A stretch of DNA of 64,000 nucleotides from Aphrocallistes beatrix (Eukaryota > Porifera > Hexactinellida > Sceptrulophora > Aphrocallistidae). The stretch lies in the NCBI GenBank assembly GCA_963281255.1, contig OY725491.1, forward strand, positions 4,514,857 through 4,578,856. The letters are read 5' to 3'. Made by a program: the position numbers and the translations under genes. Positions 22,420 through 33,735 of the stretch are shown one piece after another; position 1 is the first letter of the stretch, and each line of letters starts with the position of its first letter. The notes below the pieces were generated by a model. That model saw only the letters and a list, made by a program, of their open reading frames with translations, had not been told where the DNA came from and ran no database searches.

Positions 22420-22780
22420 GGCTGTCGAAAAGACGATCTTTTAGTTCCCCATTTTGATGCTGTTAATTGCAGTGATGAATTTAGTTGAGCACTCTTGGCT
22501 ACCAAGTATTGACGGTGTATCATACAATGTATGGAAAATACGTTAGGAACTGCCTACTTTAATAGAGCAATAAATCCACGAGGGCAGCCAATCATTGAAA
22601 GAGCACCATCCGTTGAACATGCGATAATGTTCGACAAGGGGATATGGTGTTGTTCAAAAAATGATTGAACCGCTTCAAATATAGATTATCCCCTCGTATC
22701 TGTAGCTAGTGATTTAGCAAATACTAACTCTTCAGATGCTGCTCCCTTTTCATCAACTATTTTACGATTTAGTAAATATT
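22420..22780 (-). pseudogene. hAT transposase remnant (ZBED/SCAND3-like)
   Basis: Minus-strand reading gives EELVFAKSLATDTRG, a stop, then IFEAVQSFFEQHH, IIACSTDGALSMIGC (the TDGA motif of the hAT catalytic core), a second stop, and IHCMIHRQYLVAKS. These are consecutive motifs of hAT transposases of the GTF2I-repeat/SCAND3-like group. Two in-frame stops and missing N- and C-terminal parts make it dead. Confidence 0.8.
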
Positions 22781-22850
22781 ATTCAGAATTTATCCATCCA
22801 GGGGAGGCAGCTGCCCCTCCTCCTTACGCCCTTGCCGACAATATAGACTC

Positions 22851-23242
22851 GTGAAACTAAAGGTTATTTTATGTCAAATTGTAGTAGGGCTAACTAGGGA
22901 ATATTATTGTAACAATAATTATAACTGTCCATACATTATTATTAGCAGAAACGCTAGTTTCTCGAATATACTATATTTTTTTATATATGAGAAGTCAAAA
23001 AATCACATTACAGTTAATATAAAAGAAAGGTCTTATATCGAGTAAATATACAGTTTAGTCTGTAAAAGAGAATAATCTTAACATGATGAGCTTAGATAAA
23101 AAGATAATTTACAAAGAAGTACATTTTCTAGAATATTACTCTCGAATACGGAAACTACTCAGTGGTACAATAGAGTTCTATACACTAGCATTACAGGGAA
23201 TATGTTGTAAAGAAGATCTCACAGTAGTATACTTTAAGTTGG
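22851..23242. other. AT-rich spacer
   Basis: No feature seen other than short open frames with biased composition. Confidence 0.4.
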
Positions 23243-24131
23243 TCAATGTCTGTGAATTAGTATTACACTCAGCATGAGGTATACTGGTGTCGAGATTAAC
23301 GTGAATAGAGTAATTGTAATTCCAATAGAATAAGGAAGAGTGCAGCTGAACTTTATAGGACAAGTAGCAGCAGAGCTGAAATCTCTACAAGTTTCATTGC
23401 TTATTAGAATATCATACTTTTGCCAATCAAATTCGCCGTTGGAATTCCAAAAGACCATAACTGGTTTTACATTAGATAAGTTTGAAAGATCGTATGTATG
23501 TTTTAAAAGAAAAGTAGGAAAGGAACCTTCATAAGAAAGATGAACAGCTAAATTTATCATGCTTGATTTATTTAGTATTGTTTCATGAAAAGATTGGCAT
23601 TGACTGTTAGAACAGTTTGCTATAGATTTAATATGATTGTATTCAGGTATTACACAGTTGAAAATTACAAATGCTCCGGCTAATGCAAGACTCTGTTCAT
23701 CAGGAGTCATACAAGGTACATCATTTTCAACTATAAAATTAACACAGAGCATTAATATTTTTTAGCCCTGTGATTGTGGTGTTTCGAGGAACCCATAAAA
23801 TATTTTCTTTATCTGAATAATACCAAAGTTTAATTGAATAATTTTGATACAGAGGAGTCGGCGAATCCCCAATAGTTGCAAAATATGTAGAATCACAATG
23901 AGTGGAAGGATTATTGAAAGGATAATCAGAATAATATACTTGAGCAGTAACTGTAGAGCATGTTTCCATTGCTTTATATACATTGGTGTACCTCAATGTA
24001 TAATAATCTCCTGGATGTACAAATAACACTGAATTCCATCCAGTTATTGTAAGTGGTGTGATAAATCCTACCATTACGATTGTTATAATGGCACTAACGA
24101 TATAATAATAACGTAGGAGAATGTTCGCCAT
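23243..24131 (-). CDS. Membrane protein with N-glycosylated ectodomain, one frameshift
   Basis: Start chosen at ATG 24131 (MANILLRYYY), followed by a hydrophobic N-terminal segment (residues about 5-30; signal peptide or anchor). The middle is Cys-rich with several N-x-S/T sites (NTT, NCS, NKS, NET). A second hydrophobic segment, ITLFTLISTPVYLML, lies at the very C-terminus before HRH-stop. The frame is broken once, at the T6 run 23758-23763 (A6 in the coding sense): with one base fewer or more, the two open segments 24131-23739 and 23752-23243 join as a protein of about 295 residues. The start lies 26 nt after the stop of the seven-TM gene on the same strand, so the two may be co-expressed. 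No family recognised. Confidence 0.55.
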
Positions 24132-24157
24132 TTTAGCTCCAGGAAAGGTTTGGATGT

Positions 24158-25252
24158 TCAATAATGGGGTACTTCTTTAGCATAATATTTCTTTATGTTA
24201 AATTCTTCACTATAATGACTATAACCACTAAATCGAACATTCTTTGACTGATCGAACAGAAATTTCCAAAGAATTATGAAAAACATTGTGTAGAGTATGC
24301 TTGTCATAAAGTAGACCAGTTCCATGATAAATATTGAAGATAAAAAGTAATTTGAATTATTGATGTTGAGATAAGGAACGGAAGAATTATAAAACAAAAT
24401 CGAGGATGAAGAAATATATTCAATTAGATACACAACTTCAATTGAAGAAGGAATGAAAACTAAAGCTGCAAGTGCACAGTTTCCCCAAGAGAGACATTTG
24501 AATAAGACGGTTGCACGATAAATACTCTCTACCCTTTCATGTCCCATAGCATTCCTCAAGTCCCGATTAGATAGAATGTCATTAATCAGTCTCTTCACGG
24601 TATCATTACCCTCCTTCGCAAACCGAAATATTAAAATGGCTCGGAGTAAGTATATTAATTCGAATAAGAACATGCTCATACCACTTCCTAGCTCACTGCT
24701 AGTAGATTTACCAATTTCAAAAAATATTAACGAAAAAAGTAATCCAGATTCGGCCAAAAATACCCAGAAAAACCTTAAGATAGCAAGTCGAAAAAATCTA
24801 TTGAAATTAAATTTTTTCTCTTTGAAAAAATGCATAACTTGCAGCATACATAACAGTCCGAATGAAATAATAGCATCTTGAAACGAGAACCAAAAATTAA
24901 GGACTAAATTCAGACTGATAGATTCGACATAGAACAGAAACAATGGTTTGATAAGGTAGATAGCTTTAATAAGATTGAATACATTGAAAAGTAACATTAC
25001 GATGAGCAGACAGAACATGATACGATCATGTTCATAGTAAGGTATCTGTTTTTCTGGATCTGTTGCATTCTTAATTATTTCGCGATATTTTAAGGTTTGG
25101 ACCAATAACTGACCTGAAAGTCGAATCAGAAACGGTGAAACAGCCAATGTGATCAGTATCTCGAGAATAAAAATAACAAGAATATCATATTTTAAACTAC
25201 CAAGTGCAACTAATAGATGATAGTTTGTGAAAAGGTAATAATAAGTCAACAT
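24158..25252 (-). CDS. Multi-pass (seven-TM-like) membrane protein, family 7TM-X copy 2
   Basis: An intact 364-residue frame without intron, starting MLTYYYLFTN. Hydrophobic segments lie near residues 20-45, 78-105, 115-140, 155-180, 195-215, 265-285 and 310-335, joined by short charged loops, consistent with seven membrane passes. The C-terminal signature LWKFLFDQSKNVRF aligns with LWKQLRYRFGRVR of the protein at 13895-15027, and lengths agree within one residue, so I treat them as distant paralogues. There is no rhodopsin DRY or NPxxY motif. Function unknown. A chemoreceptor-like lineage-specific expansion is a reasonable but unproven idea. Confidence 0.7.
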   Translation of the reverse strand: MLTYYYLFTNYHLLVALGSLKYDILVIFILEILITLAVSPFLIRLSGQLLVQTLKYREIIKNATDPEKQIPYYEHDRIMFCLLIVMLLFNVFNLIKAIYLIKPLFLFYVESISLNLVLNFWFSFQDAIISFGLLCMLQVMHFFKEKKFNFNRFFRLAILRFFWVFLAESGLLFSLIFFEIGKSTSSELGSGMSMFLFELIYLLRAILIFRFAKEGNDTVKRLINDILSNRDLRNAMGHERVESIYRATVLFKCLSWGNCALAALVFIPSSIEVVYLIEYISSSSILFYNSSVPYLNINNSNYFLSSIFIMELVYFMTSILYTMFFIILWKFLFDQSKNVRFSGYSHYSEEFNIKKYYAKEVPHY

Positions 25253-26130
25253 TAGTAAGATAACATAAATTGTCGATTAGATTTAGAATTAATTAAGATG
25301 GCACATACTTATATATATCTAAGCATATCTCGTAACAAAAAGCATATCAAGCTAAGTGTAATTGATATACCATGCATAGATAGGCTGTTACAATCCATTA
25401 AATATAAGCTTATATTTTCATAGCATTAGTTAAATTCACAACCGAACATATTGAAAGAGATTGGGTTAAAATTTTATTTCGAATCTCTACTTTCCCTCAT
25501 GCTATTTTCAGTCTAGTCAGATCGTGAGTAACATATGTATATATCAAATATTTCTCATGATAGACTCGCCAGATTCCAAATCTAGCTCCTCAAGGGTATC
25601 ATGTCTGATTCATCAGTTCTTCTATTTTATCTAAGTATGTAATGCTATGCATGATATTAAAAACTAGTTTGAGAACACACTCCATGGTCATTTAATGGTT
25701 GTAAATATTTGAAAGAGATGACTTAAATAGAGCTCAGTTTTGGAGTTGAGCTGTGGGAGAGCACATTTTTATTCAATGAAATTTCACTGATCGAGATTAT
25801 TTATCTATTGAACTTAGATATTACATGTTAAATATAGAATTTATAAAATCAAACCGATTCGGATAGTAGATTCAATGTTTGAAATGGAAAGGGTATAAAC
25901 ATTTTGAGGGTACATCTTATTTTTGCCAACTTGATTATTCAACCTTTCCCACCGTTACTCGGAACTACGTAACTACAAGTACAGTCGAAACCGTTTTTTT
26001 CTCACTCCGGTTTATCCTTACTTATCGTTTTTTCTTACTATTTCAGAATCTTAATAATATAAAAATTCCAAATATATATTAATTTCCATTGGTTTTTTCT
26101 TACCGTTTGAACCTGTAAAAGAATAGTAAG
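25253..26130. other. Upstream intergenic region of the membrane-protein pair
   Basis: AT-rich, no repeat family or gene recognised. It would contain the promoter of the minus-strand pair, but I see no distinct element. Confidence 0.4.
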
Positions 26131-26215
26131 AAGAAATGTCGGTCGACAGACCGATAGTGCAGCTCCAGGAAGTGACTCGAAAGAACATGAAATGTGAATA
26201 TCGGAATACATCGGA
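26130..26215. repeat. Repeat D copy
   Basis: Contains GACCGATAGTGCAGCTCC, shared with 11950-12005 (inverse) and 18480-18530. Confidence 0.6.
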
Positions 26216-26242
26216 AAATAATCATTTTAGGACATTCTAATT

Positions 26243-26564
26243 CAGGGCTGTCCAACTATATTTACTTCGGGCAGCAACTGCTTCATACAATTTAGTAGCG
26301 GGCCGCAATACAGGGGCGAGCACTCGGGATGGGTATGGATAGAGACATTTTGGACAATTTGTATCGTGAACAATAGAAGCTAATATCTATTGAAAAGAAT
26401 TGGTAGGACCATGGTCTATCAGCCCTATGTCCCTATGTCCCTATGTCCCTACCAACGAGAAAACGAGATGCATGATATGGAAAAATTTGGAGAATTTGTC
26501 TAAAAGTGGGTAAAAAAGGAGGAGATTGAAGCAGGCAACGCGGGCCGCCTGTTGGACAGCGATG
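26243..26564. mobile_element. 322-bp hAT MITE
   Basis: Starts CAGGGCTGTCCAAC, ends GTTGGACAGCGATG, flanked by TTCTAATT and TTCTAAGT (7 of 8 identical). Internal GGGCCGC blocks near each end are typical of Charlie-like hAT elements. Confidence 0.88.
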
Positions 26565-26702
26565 TTCTAAGTGAGAAATTTGGAATCTACATATTAAAAT
26601 ACTCTATAATAGCCGTTTTTCGATTTTAGCATAAACTAAAAATCATTTCAAGGTGTGAAAATATGAGTATATCAAAATTTAATAGCTCATTAAATATTCG
26701 CA

Positions 26703-26756
26703 TTATCCTTACTATTAAAACTCGATTAATGTATATATATATATATATATATATAA
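26703..26756 (+). mobile_element. Solo Helitron family A 5' end plus TA microsatellite
   Basis: TCCTTACTATTAAAACTCG preceded by A, followed by about 11 TA units, and then unrelated sequence. Only the 5' end of a family A copy remains. Confidence 0.65.
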
Positions 26757-26779
26757 CGCCTACATCTGAAAAAAGTAGG

Positions 26780-27553
26780 ACTAATGCCTACATATGGAGT
26801 AGGACTAACGCATGCGCCTCGTCGCGCGCCCTCAAATTGTGTCATGTGCCACAATTTGGTGGCGGTGGTTATCAGGTTACGATGAAACCGATTGAACCAC
26901 AAGGCAATTTGAGTCATACAAAATCCTAGAATACCACGATATAGTATCTCAAAATGCCACGGCACTAATTAATCCATGGTTAGTTAATACTACGATCTCA
27001 AAATACCACGCAACAGGACTAATCCTTAGGAAAAGTTCCTCGCTATGGACGGTAACTTTTATACTACATCATTTATTTTTTTATCATCGATTCATGTCCT
27101 GCAAATCAAGAGATTAATTTTACGATCTGTGAACTGTGATATTCTCTCTCATCTCATAATGATGCTGAATGTCCACACTACTTGATCAGATCTTTTAGCT
27201 AAATTTAACTGAAAACAAACTTTCTACTAGTCACTTTCATTCGGATTCAATTGATTTAAGGGGGGATAAAGAATTTCTGTCCAAGAAAAAGTGCCAACTA
27301 CGTATTATACTACTACATGTATTGGGCATTTTTCGATTGTAATCACACCAACTTCAATGGATATATGATCAATCGTATACTATTATACGCAAGTTCATAT
27401 AATGAGCGTTATGTTTGCCTAGGATTTTACAGATCACACTTGTATTTATTTGAGAACTTTCCCAATGTACGATGTGAATAAATTCGATGTCATTGGAAAG
27501 AGGAGGAATAGACGTTCATGAATATGTTAAATCGAGCACAGCCTGAACTAATA
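26780..27553. other. Intergenic stretch
   Basis: A short palindromic phrase around CAAATTGTGTCATGTGCCAC lies at 26830-26860; nothing else recognised. Confidence 0.35.
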
Positions 27554-28028
27554 CACTGCCCTGCCAAAAGTATTCGTACACCTCAACATTTTCCATACAA
27601 ATTTATGAAATGTGCCTATTTAAGAAGTCAATATTATTAATTGGTATCAAATATCATTTTGTTCTCTTCAAATCCGTTATCTGTATATGCTATTTACCGA
27701 CTTTGGAAGTCTTTAACTCTCAAAATTAACACTAGATCTTAAAAATTTCATCTTGTGTTATCATGTGCCATTAGTGCCATCATATATAGTAGTAAAAACA
27801 TGTGAAATCTGGCACAAGGTGGCACTGTTTTCATTTTTTTAACTTTGGTAATCAGTAATCAAATGGAAACTTTCTAAAGTGAGTAATTTACATATATAGA
27901 AAACGAATTTGAAGCAAAAAGAAGGGTATCTGATGCCAATTTATAATATTGACCTCTTAAATAGAGACATTTCATTACTATTAGCATGGAAAGTATTGAG
28001 GCGTACGAACACTTTTGGTAGGGGAGTG
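27554..28028. mobile_element. 475-bp Tc1/mariner-type MITE
   Basis: Ends CACTGCCCTGCCAAAAGT and its inverse (ACTTTTGGTAGGGGAGTG), about 30 bp long, with TA on each side. No transposase inside. Confidence 0.88.
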
Positions 28029-28029
28029 T

Positions 28030-28915
28030 ATATTTAATAGTTCCTCTCAGAATCACTATGCAAAAGTGCATCATATTTCTGAATAACCGACGTTTATGCT
28101 GTTTAAATTACACAATAAAATTCTAAATTTCTTAGGAGCTATAGGCTGGCAAAGTTGGCGTTTAGTTAAGCTCGGACGCTTACCCCTCCTGCTAGTTACC
28201 AGAGCGAGCATGCTTTAAGCTTTGATTTTTCAATCTATTCAAGATCTGATTGGGTTGGATGTATTATAAATAGATATATAATCGACACGGAAGTTTTATG
28301 AGATGTGATATGAATCGTATAAATTCAATAATTTCTTAGGACTTTATCATCAAAGTTAACTAAAAATCCGAAACTTTTGAATACTGACTCCCGGCGAAGT
28401 TTCCAACATTTTAAATCTAGCTTTCAGCATTGATACTCCATCAATATACTTTTTACTCTATCTAAATGCTTTACAAGATATTATTAGACAATTTGCAAAA
28501 TGTTAACAATATGCTAATTTGTCTAATAACTCGTAAAAAAACATGATATAATCGTACACGATAGCGGTATTATCTTAATCTCAACAAATCAAGTTTTTGC
28601 TGCAGGCAAATGCATCCAACAACCGAGCCCTGTCCAGCGTATCTATCCCCTGCTTGTGGGTACTGATAAACCTTAGTCTTGATTTTGAATTCCAGATAAG
28701 GTGCTGGTTAACTATATGATACAACAGTATTATTCAAAATAGTATATATATATATGTATATAGTAAGATGAAAATACGTAAATGAAGCCATCTTGAAATA
28801 TAATATTCTTCCCAGGCATAGGTTTAATTAATATTACATAGGGTTAAAGTTCACTGCCAATTATTTCGGGACATCCTCAATAGTAATAACCGAATGGATT
28901 AAAATCGTTAACCAT
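28030..28915. other. Intergenic stretch
   Basis: No gene or repeat family recognised; contains one (TA)n run near 28745. Confidence 0.35.
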
Positions 28916-28919
28916 GTAG

Positions 28920-29999
28920 AATAAGCATTAAGAATGTATTATCATCATATACAAACATGGCATCAAAGTACATACATCCGTTGTCAAATTTTCGATTAGT
29001 CATCATTTCATTGCGGAACAGGTCATTTTAAGCACGATTTTGGCGATTTTCTAAGCTGTTTTAAGCTTACTTCTGAATTTTATTAAGGTATAATTTTTGT
29101 GTAGAACTAAGATTAGTACTAGTTGATTTGAAAAAATATAATTTTTCAATGGAATGTTGTCACATTCCTACGTTACTATGATAGAGCATTTTGATCAGTT
29201 TGAGTCATATCTTGCAAACTGTAATAACCAGGTCTTCAAATTTGATCGTATTTGATAGGCAATTGGCTACTTCCCATTAGGTAATACAGTTGAAACCGGG
29301 CTTTTTTTGACACCCCATTTGCACGCAAAAATATAAAAAAAACCGATTGTCAAAAGAAAACCAGTGTTGCGCATTCCACAACGAAGAAAATATATTTTAG
29401 AGGTCATAGTAAGAATTATTAAGTATGTAAAGGTTAATTTCTTGACTCCGTAGTCCTTGACAATTGCCGTCAGAGGGTGATCCTTGTGGAGACGCAGGAC
29501 TATCTCGTTCCTTTCCGTCAGTGTCAGACGTTTCTGTTTTGTCATGGATGTCATGAACTAATTGCTGAAAATTGGGTGTCAAAAAAACAAAGTGTCAACT
29601 GCACATAAAACTCAGATTTTTACACCAACAGTTGTTAAAAAATACCGATTGTCAAATAAACCCAGTGTCAAAAAAACCCGGTTTCGACTGTAATACTATT
29701 TTAACTTCTAAATTCACAGACTACAGAGTTATGCAACAATTTAGTATTTTTGGTCACATTCTTAAAATCAACCCATAACTCAAAACTCGTCGAATTTAGA
29801 AGTTCAAGTTGTATTATTACCTAATAGGAAGTAGTATATTGCCTATCAAACACAATCAAATTTAAAGACCTAGTTATTACAGTTTGCAGGATATGGCTCA
29901 AACTGATCAAAATGCTTTACCATAGCAACGTAGGAATGTAGCAACATTCCATTGAAAAATAAACTTTTCAAATCAACTAGTACTAATCTTGGACCGTAG
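28920..29999. mobile_element. Palindromic (foldback) element interrupted by a pogo-type MITE
   Basis: 29040-29286 is the approximate reverse complement of 29780-29999, with the 404-bp pogo-type MITE between. The left side continues outward to about 28920 with the family phrase AATGTATTATCATCATATAC. The right arm is cut at 29999 by a GC-rich segment. Confidence 0.75.
29287..29690 (-). mobile_element. 404-bp pogo/Tigger-type element with transposase N-terminus
   Basis: Ends CAGTTGAAACCGGG and CCCGGTTTCGACTG, inside TA duplications (29285-6, 29691-2). On the minus strand, 29554 to about 29430 reads MTKQKRLTLTERNEIV followed by LTAIVKDYGVKK, the start of a CENP-B-type helix-turn-helix as in Tigger transposases. 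The frame then runs into the opposite end, so the element is an internally deleted derivative. Confidence 0.8.
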
Positions 30000-30240
30000 G
30001 CTCCGGGGTCGGCCCAATCGATTCAGGGGTCGCTACATTCACGGCATAATACATAATACTGCCTGGTACACGGTTCTAGGACTCTGGGAATGTATCGGGA
30101 AAGCTTTTACCCAGCCAGGTAGGCCCTCCGGGCCTATCCGGCCCATAACCAACGATGCCGGGTAGAGCCGGGCAGCCCCTTAGGGCCGCCCGGCCCATGC
30201 CGGGTGGCCGGGTGGATCCGACGCCTATGCATACAGCATT
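30000..30240. other. GC-rich segment of unknown class
   Basis: Rich in CCGGG/GGCCC palindromic blocks (for example 30115-30235) and inserted into the right arm of the palindromic element. No matching copy elsewhere in the window. Confidence 0.4.
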
Positions 30241-30540
30241 AAATGTTCTTGTTAAGTTATTGTCAAAACTCAAATGTTCATGTCAAGTTCATGCCATATT
30301 CATGTTAAATCAAAGAGGTATTTTACCATGTTCATGCTAAAGGTAAAAGGTTATTGTCATGCTTATGTCAAAAATAAAATGTTCATGCAAGTTCATGCTA
30401 AATGTGAAGGTTCGTGTCATATTCATGCCAAAGTCAAAAGTTCATGCCAAAGTTCATGGTTCATGCCATGTTCATGCCACAACTCGAAAGTTCAAGAAAA
30501 TTGTCAAATCTATGAACTTTGTTCATGATATATGGCAGCA
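30240..30540. repeat. Degenerate TTCATG(C/T)CA tandem repeats
   Basis: The core TTCATGCCA or close variants occurs more than 15 times at irregular spacing, leaving open frames in several phases. A minisatellite, not coding. Confidence 0.8.
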
Positions 30541-30790
30541 TTGATCCTGCCCCTCAAAACAGAGCAAGTAACAACTGAACTACATCCTAACTCTCATAAC
30601 AGAACAAGTAACTAGTATAAATGACTCCTACCTTTGTTGTAAATATGGAACAATTGTTAATAATTTTATTTATTATTGTACCATCAATTTTAGGTTTAAC
30701 TCGACAATTTGGCTGAGCCAAAGATTTTCCAAAATCTTTGCCGATTTACACTTTGGTCCATGACATATATTTGTATACACATGTATACAC
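30541..30790. other. Short spacer
   Basis: No feature recognised. Confidence 0.4.
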
Positions 30791-30815
30791 ATTAATCGAG
30801 TTTTAATAGTAAGGA
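30791..30815 (-). mobile_element. Helitron family A 5' end abutting a family B 3' end
   Basis: On the minus strand the family B 3' terminus CTTG at 30816 is followed without spacer by TCCTTACTATTAAAACTCG, the family A 5' terminus. This is a head-to-tail junction. Confidence 0.75.
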
Positions 30816-31590
30816 CAAGTGCGCTTCGCTTGCTTGCGCTGCGCGGCTTGCGGACACTACGTGTCCGCAGAGTCGCCCTGTGGGCGCCTGGAGTTACTCA
30901 ATATAAACTATTTCTGGAATTTTTTTCCTTTATATATATATATTGTAAACAAAGGTCAACGAATAATTTTTCATATGGATCCGAAAATATGATATTCGAA
31001 ATCTACACCACTGAAAACCCCATGTCAACCGTTGAAAGCTAGTTTCTAACCTATTTTTGTAATTTGTTTACTTTATGTATCTATTGTAAACAAAGTAAAC
31101 AAATAATTTATCATATCGATCTGAAAATATGATATTCGAAATCTACACCCCTAAAAACCCCTTGTCAACCGTTGGAAGCTAGTTTCTAGCATAATTTTCA
31201 AAATTCGTCAAATCGTGTGAAAATATATATATAAAGGTGTGAAAATATACAAATAACATTTTTAACTGCCATACACTATAATATATAATTGAGACATTCA
31301 TATAAGTTATTGTTTGAAGTATTAATTACAATTACAGCCTACACTATTGTCGTATAATGATTTCTATTGTGAGAGTGAAGCCGTACATAGTATTGTATAG
31401 AAAAGGTGTGAAAAATTGTTTTCCATTTTTTTTGCAGAGGTGTGAAAATTTCGCTTAGATCTTAGAACTTAATCGTAGATTCATCATTTGAAACCTACAT
31501 GCCAATTTTCGTATATCTACGACTTGCCAATTCTTCAATCAATTCGGACAAACAAACAAACAAAAAATCCTAGCATTTTAATATATAAGA
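30816..31590 (-). mobile_element. Helitron family B, copy 2 (full length)
   Basis: Both termini present as in copy 1; the right flank is T (A on the element strand). The interior has two 140-bp-type units. No coding capacity. Confidence 0.82.
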
Positions 31591-32091
31591 TGTATTTAAT
31601 ACCAATTTAATTTGATTTTCGAGATATCAATAATAACAAACTGACCTACCGTAACTCGGTATAAAGTCGAAAAGGGTAGACTGTCCAGGTAGTTTAGAAG
31701 TCCATGACCTCCTATGGATTATTAATTTAGTTTGATTTCAATGCATTCTTTCAATGATTAATAAGTTTTTAGTATTGTGATTGTTACGTTCGATTTATAT
31801 ATGTGGTTTAGGCGACTGTCGAAAAATTGGAATCTCCCCATTGAAAATGGCTTAAAATGAATTTGGTGATATTCTTTTGAATTCGTGGAATAAGATCATT
31901 ACAAGGTCAAATAAATTATCACATATGTGTAATGAAGTAAACGGGTGGTGTTCAGTACAATAACCTGTGATAAAAATTAATTATGCAACTTATAGTGGAT
32001 TTTTTCCCAATTTTCTCCCCCTAAAAATGGGACAAAAGAAGTGGTTGTACACCATTAAAAGGCCCTATATAAATTTAGATTTCGAAGTGTC
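31591..32091. other. Spacer upstream of the short gene
   Basis: No repeat recognised. It may hold 5' exons or the promoter of the frame at 32092, but no convincing splice pair was found. Confidence 0.35.
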
Positions 32092-32389
32092 ATGTCAATC
32101 TTAAAAGGTGACGACGGAGCGTCGTTTTGAGCAGGTGCATGTTTTATACAATAAATACCCATTGAGATATGCTGCCACCAAGGATTCAAGGTTGGGAATT
32201 TCGTCAAAATTATTGAGTGCAGCGGATATTTCATGTCATAAAAGGCATCTAAATGGTGCACGTGGAATAATGAAGAATATAAATACTTTTGTTGAGGGAG
32301 TCTACACTAGATCCAAGCCTGGTTCGAATGAGAAAAGCCCCTCCTCCTCTTCAGTCTCCAGTGGAAGCGGATTAGGGCCACCACTGTAA
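32092..32389 (+). pseudogene. Short gene of unknown function with a one-base frameshift
   Basis: ATG 32092 reads MSILKGDDGASF and then meets TGA. If the T4 run 32125-32128 had three Ts, the frame would continue EQVHVLYNKYPLRYAAT to the stop at 32389, giving about 99 residues. The middle (LGISSKLLSAADISC, HKRHLNGARGIMKNI) looks like a conserved helical protein and the tail is a Ser-rich linker ending GLGPPL. Alternatively GAGCAG/GTGCAT is a splice acceptor and 32131-32389 a last exon. I do not recognise the family. Composition and codon use look coding. Confidence 0.45.
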
Positions 32390-32418
32390 TGTAGATATTG
32401 TTATGATTTATATATACA

Positions 32419-33466
32419 CAAGCGCGCTTCGCTTGCTTGCGCTGCGCAGCTTGCGGACACTACGTGTCCGCAGAGTCGCCCTGTGGGCGCCTGGAGTTAC
32501 TCAATCTAAACTATTTTCGGAATTTTTTTCCTTTATATATATATTGTAAACAAAGGTCAACGAATAATTTTTCAATGGATCCAAAAATATGATATTCGAA
32601 ATCTACACTCCTGAAAACCCCATGTCAACCGTTGAAAGCAAGTTTCTAGCATATTTTTGAGATGTATTTACTTTATGTATCGATTGTAAACAAAAGTAAA
32701 CAAATAATTTATCATATCGATCTGAAAATATGATATTCGAAATCTACACCCCTAAAAACCCCATGTCAACCGTTGAAAGCTTGTTTCTCGCTTATTTTTG
32801 TCATTTGTTTACTTTATGTATCTATTGTAAACAAAAGTAAACAAATAATTCATCATATCGATCTGAAAATATGATGTTCGAAATCTACACCCCTAAAAAC
32901 CCCTTGTCAACCGTTGGAAGCTAGTATCTAACCTATTTTTATCATTTGTTTACTTTATGTATCGATTGTAAACAAAAGTAAACAAATAATTTATCATATC
33001 GATCTGAAAATAAGATATTCGAAATCTACACCCCTAAAACCCCTTGTCAACCGTTGGAAGCTAGTCTCTAGCATAATTTTCAAAATTCGTCAAATCGTGT
33101 GAAAATATGTATATAAAGATGTGAAAATATACAAATAACCTTTTTTATTGCCATACACTATCATATGTAATTGAGACATTTATATAAGTTATTGCTTTGA
33201 AGTATTAATAACAATGACAGCCTACAATAGTGTCTTATAATGATTTCTATTGTGAGAGTGAAGCCGTACATAGTATTGTATAGAAAAGGTGTGAAAAATT
33301 GTTTTCCATTTTTTTTGCAGAGGTGTGAAAATTTCGCTTAGCTTTTCGAATTTAATCCTAGATTCATCATTTGACACCTACATGCCAATTTTCGTATCTC
33401 TACGACTTTCCAATTCTTCAATCAATTCGGACAAACAAACAAATCCTAGCATTTTAATATATAAGA
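32419..33466 (-). mobile_element. Helitron family B, copy 3 (full length)
   Basis: Longest family B copy, with four 140-bp tandem units (period visible from AAACAAATAATTTATCAT at about 32698, 32838 and 32979). Both termini and A/T flanks are present. Confidence 0.82.
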
Positions 33467-33735
33467 TATACACTGGTAAAATAATTTTATGACGCGGAAT
33501 GCCATAATATGCCAATGAAAAAGGCGCCTTTTTCCTAATTTATAGATAATTTATATAATAATAAAAGGAAGTTGTTTTCATATATAAAATAATCTAAGTA
33601 AGAAGAAATTCTTCAATTTACTTATTTATAAGACCTAAACTAGAAAGGTAAAAACGATGATAATTTTTTGTAATAATAAAAATGATATCCAAGAAGTCTT
33701 GTCATAATCAGCCTGTAATACCAGGTATAATCTTA

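Noticed and set aside
30155..30544. Overlapping plus-strand ORFs rich in C, H and V
   Set aside because: They come from the TTCATGCCA minisatellite and the GC-rich palindromic patch.
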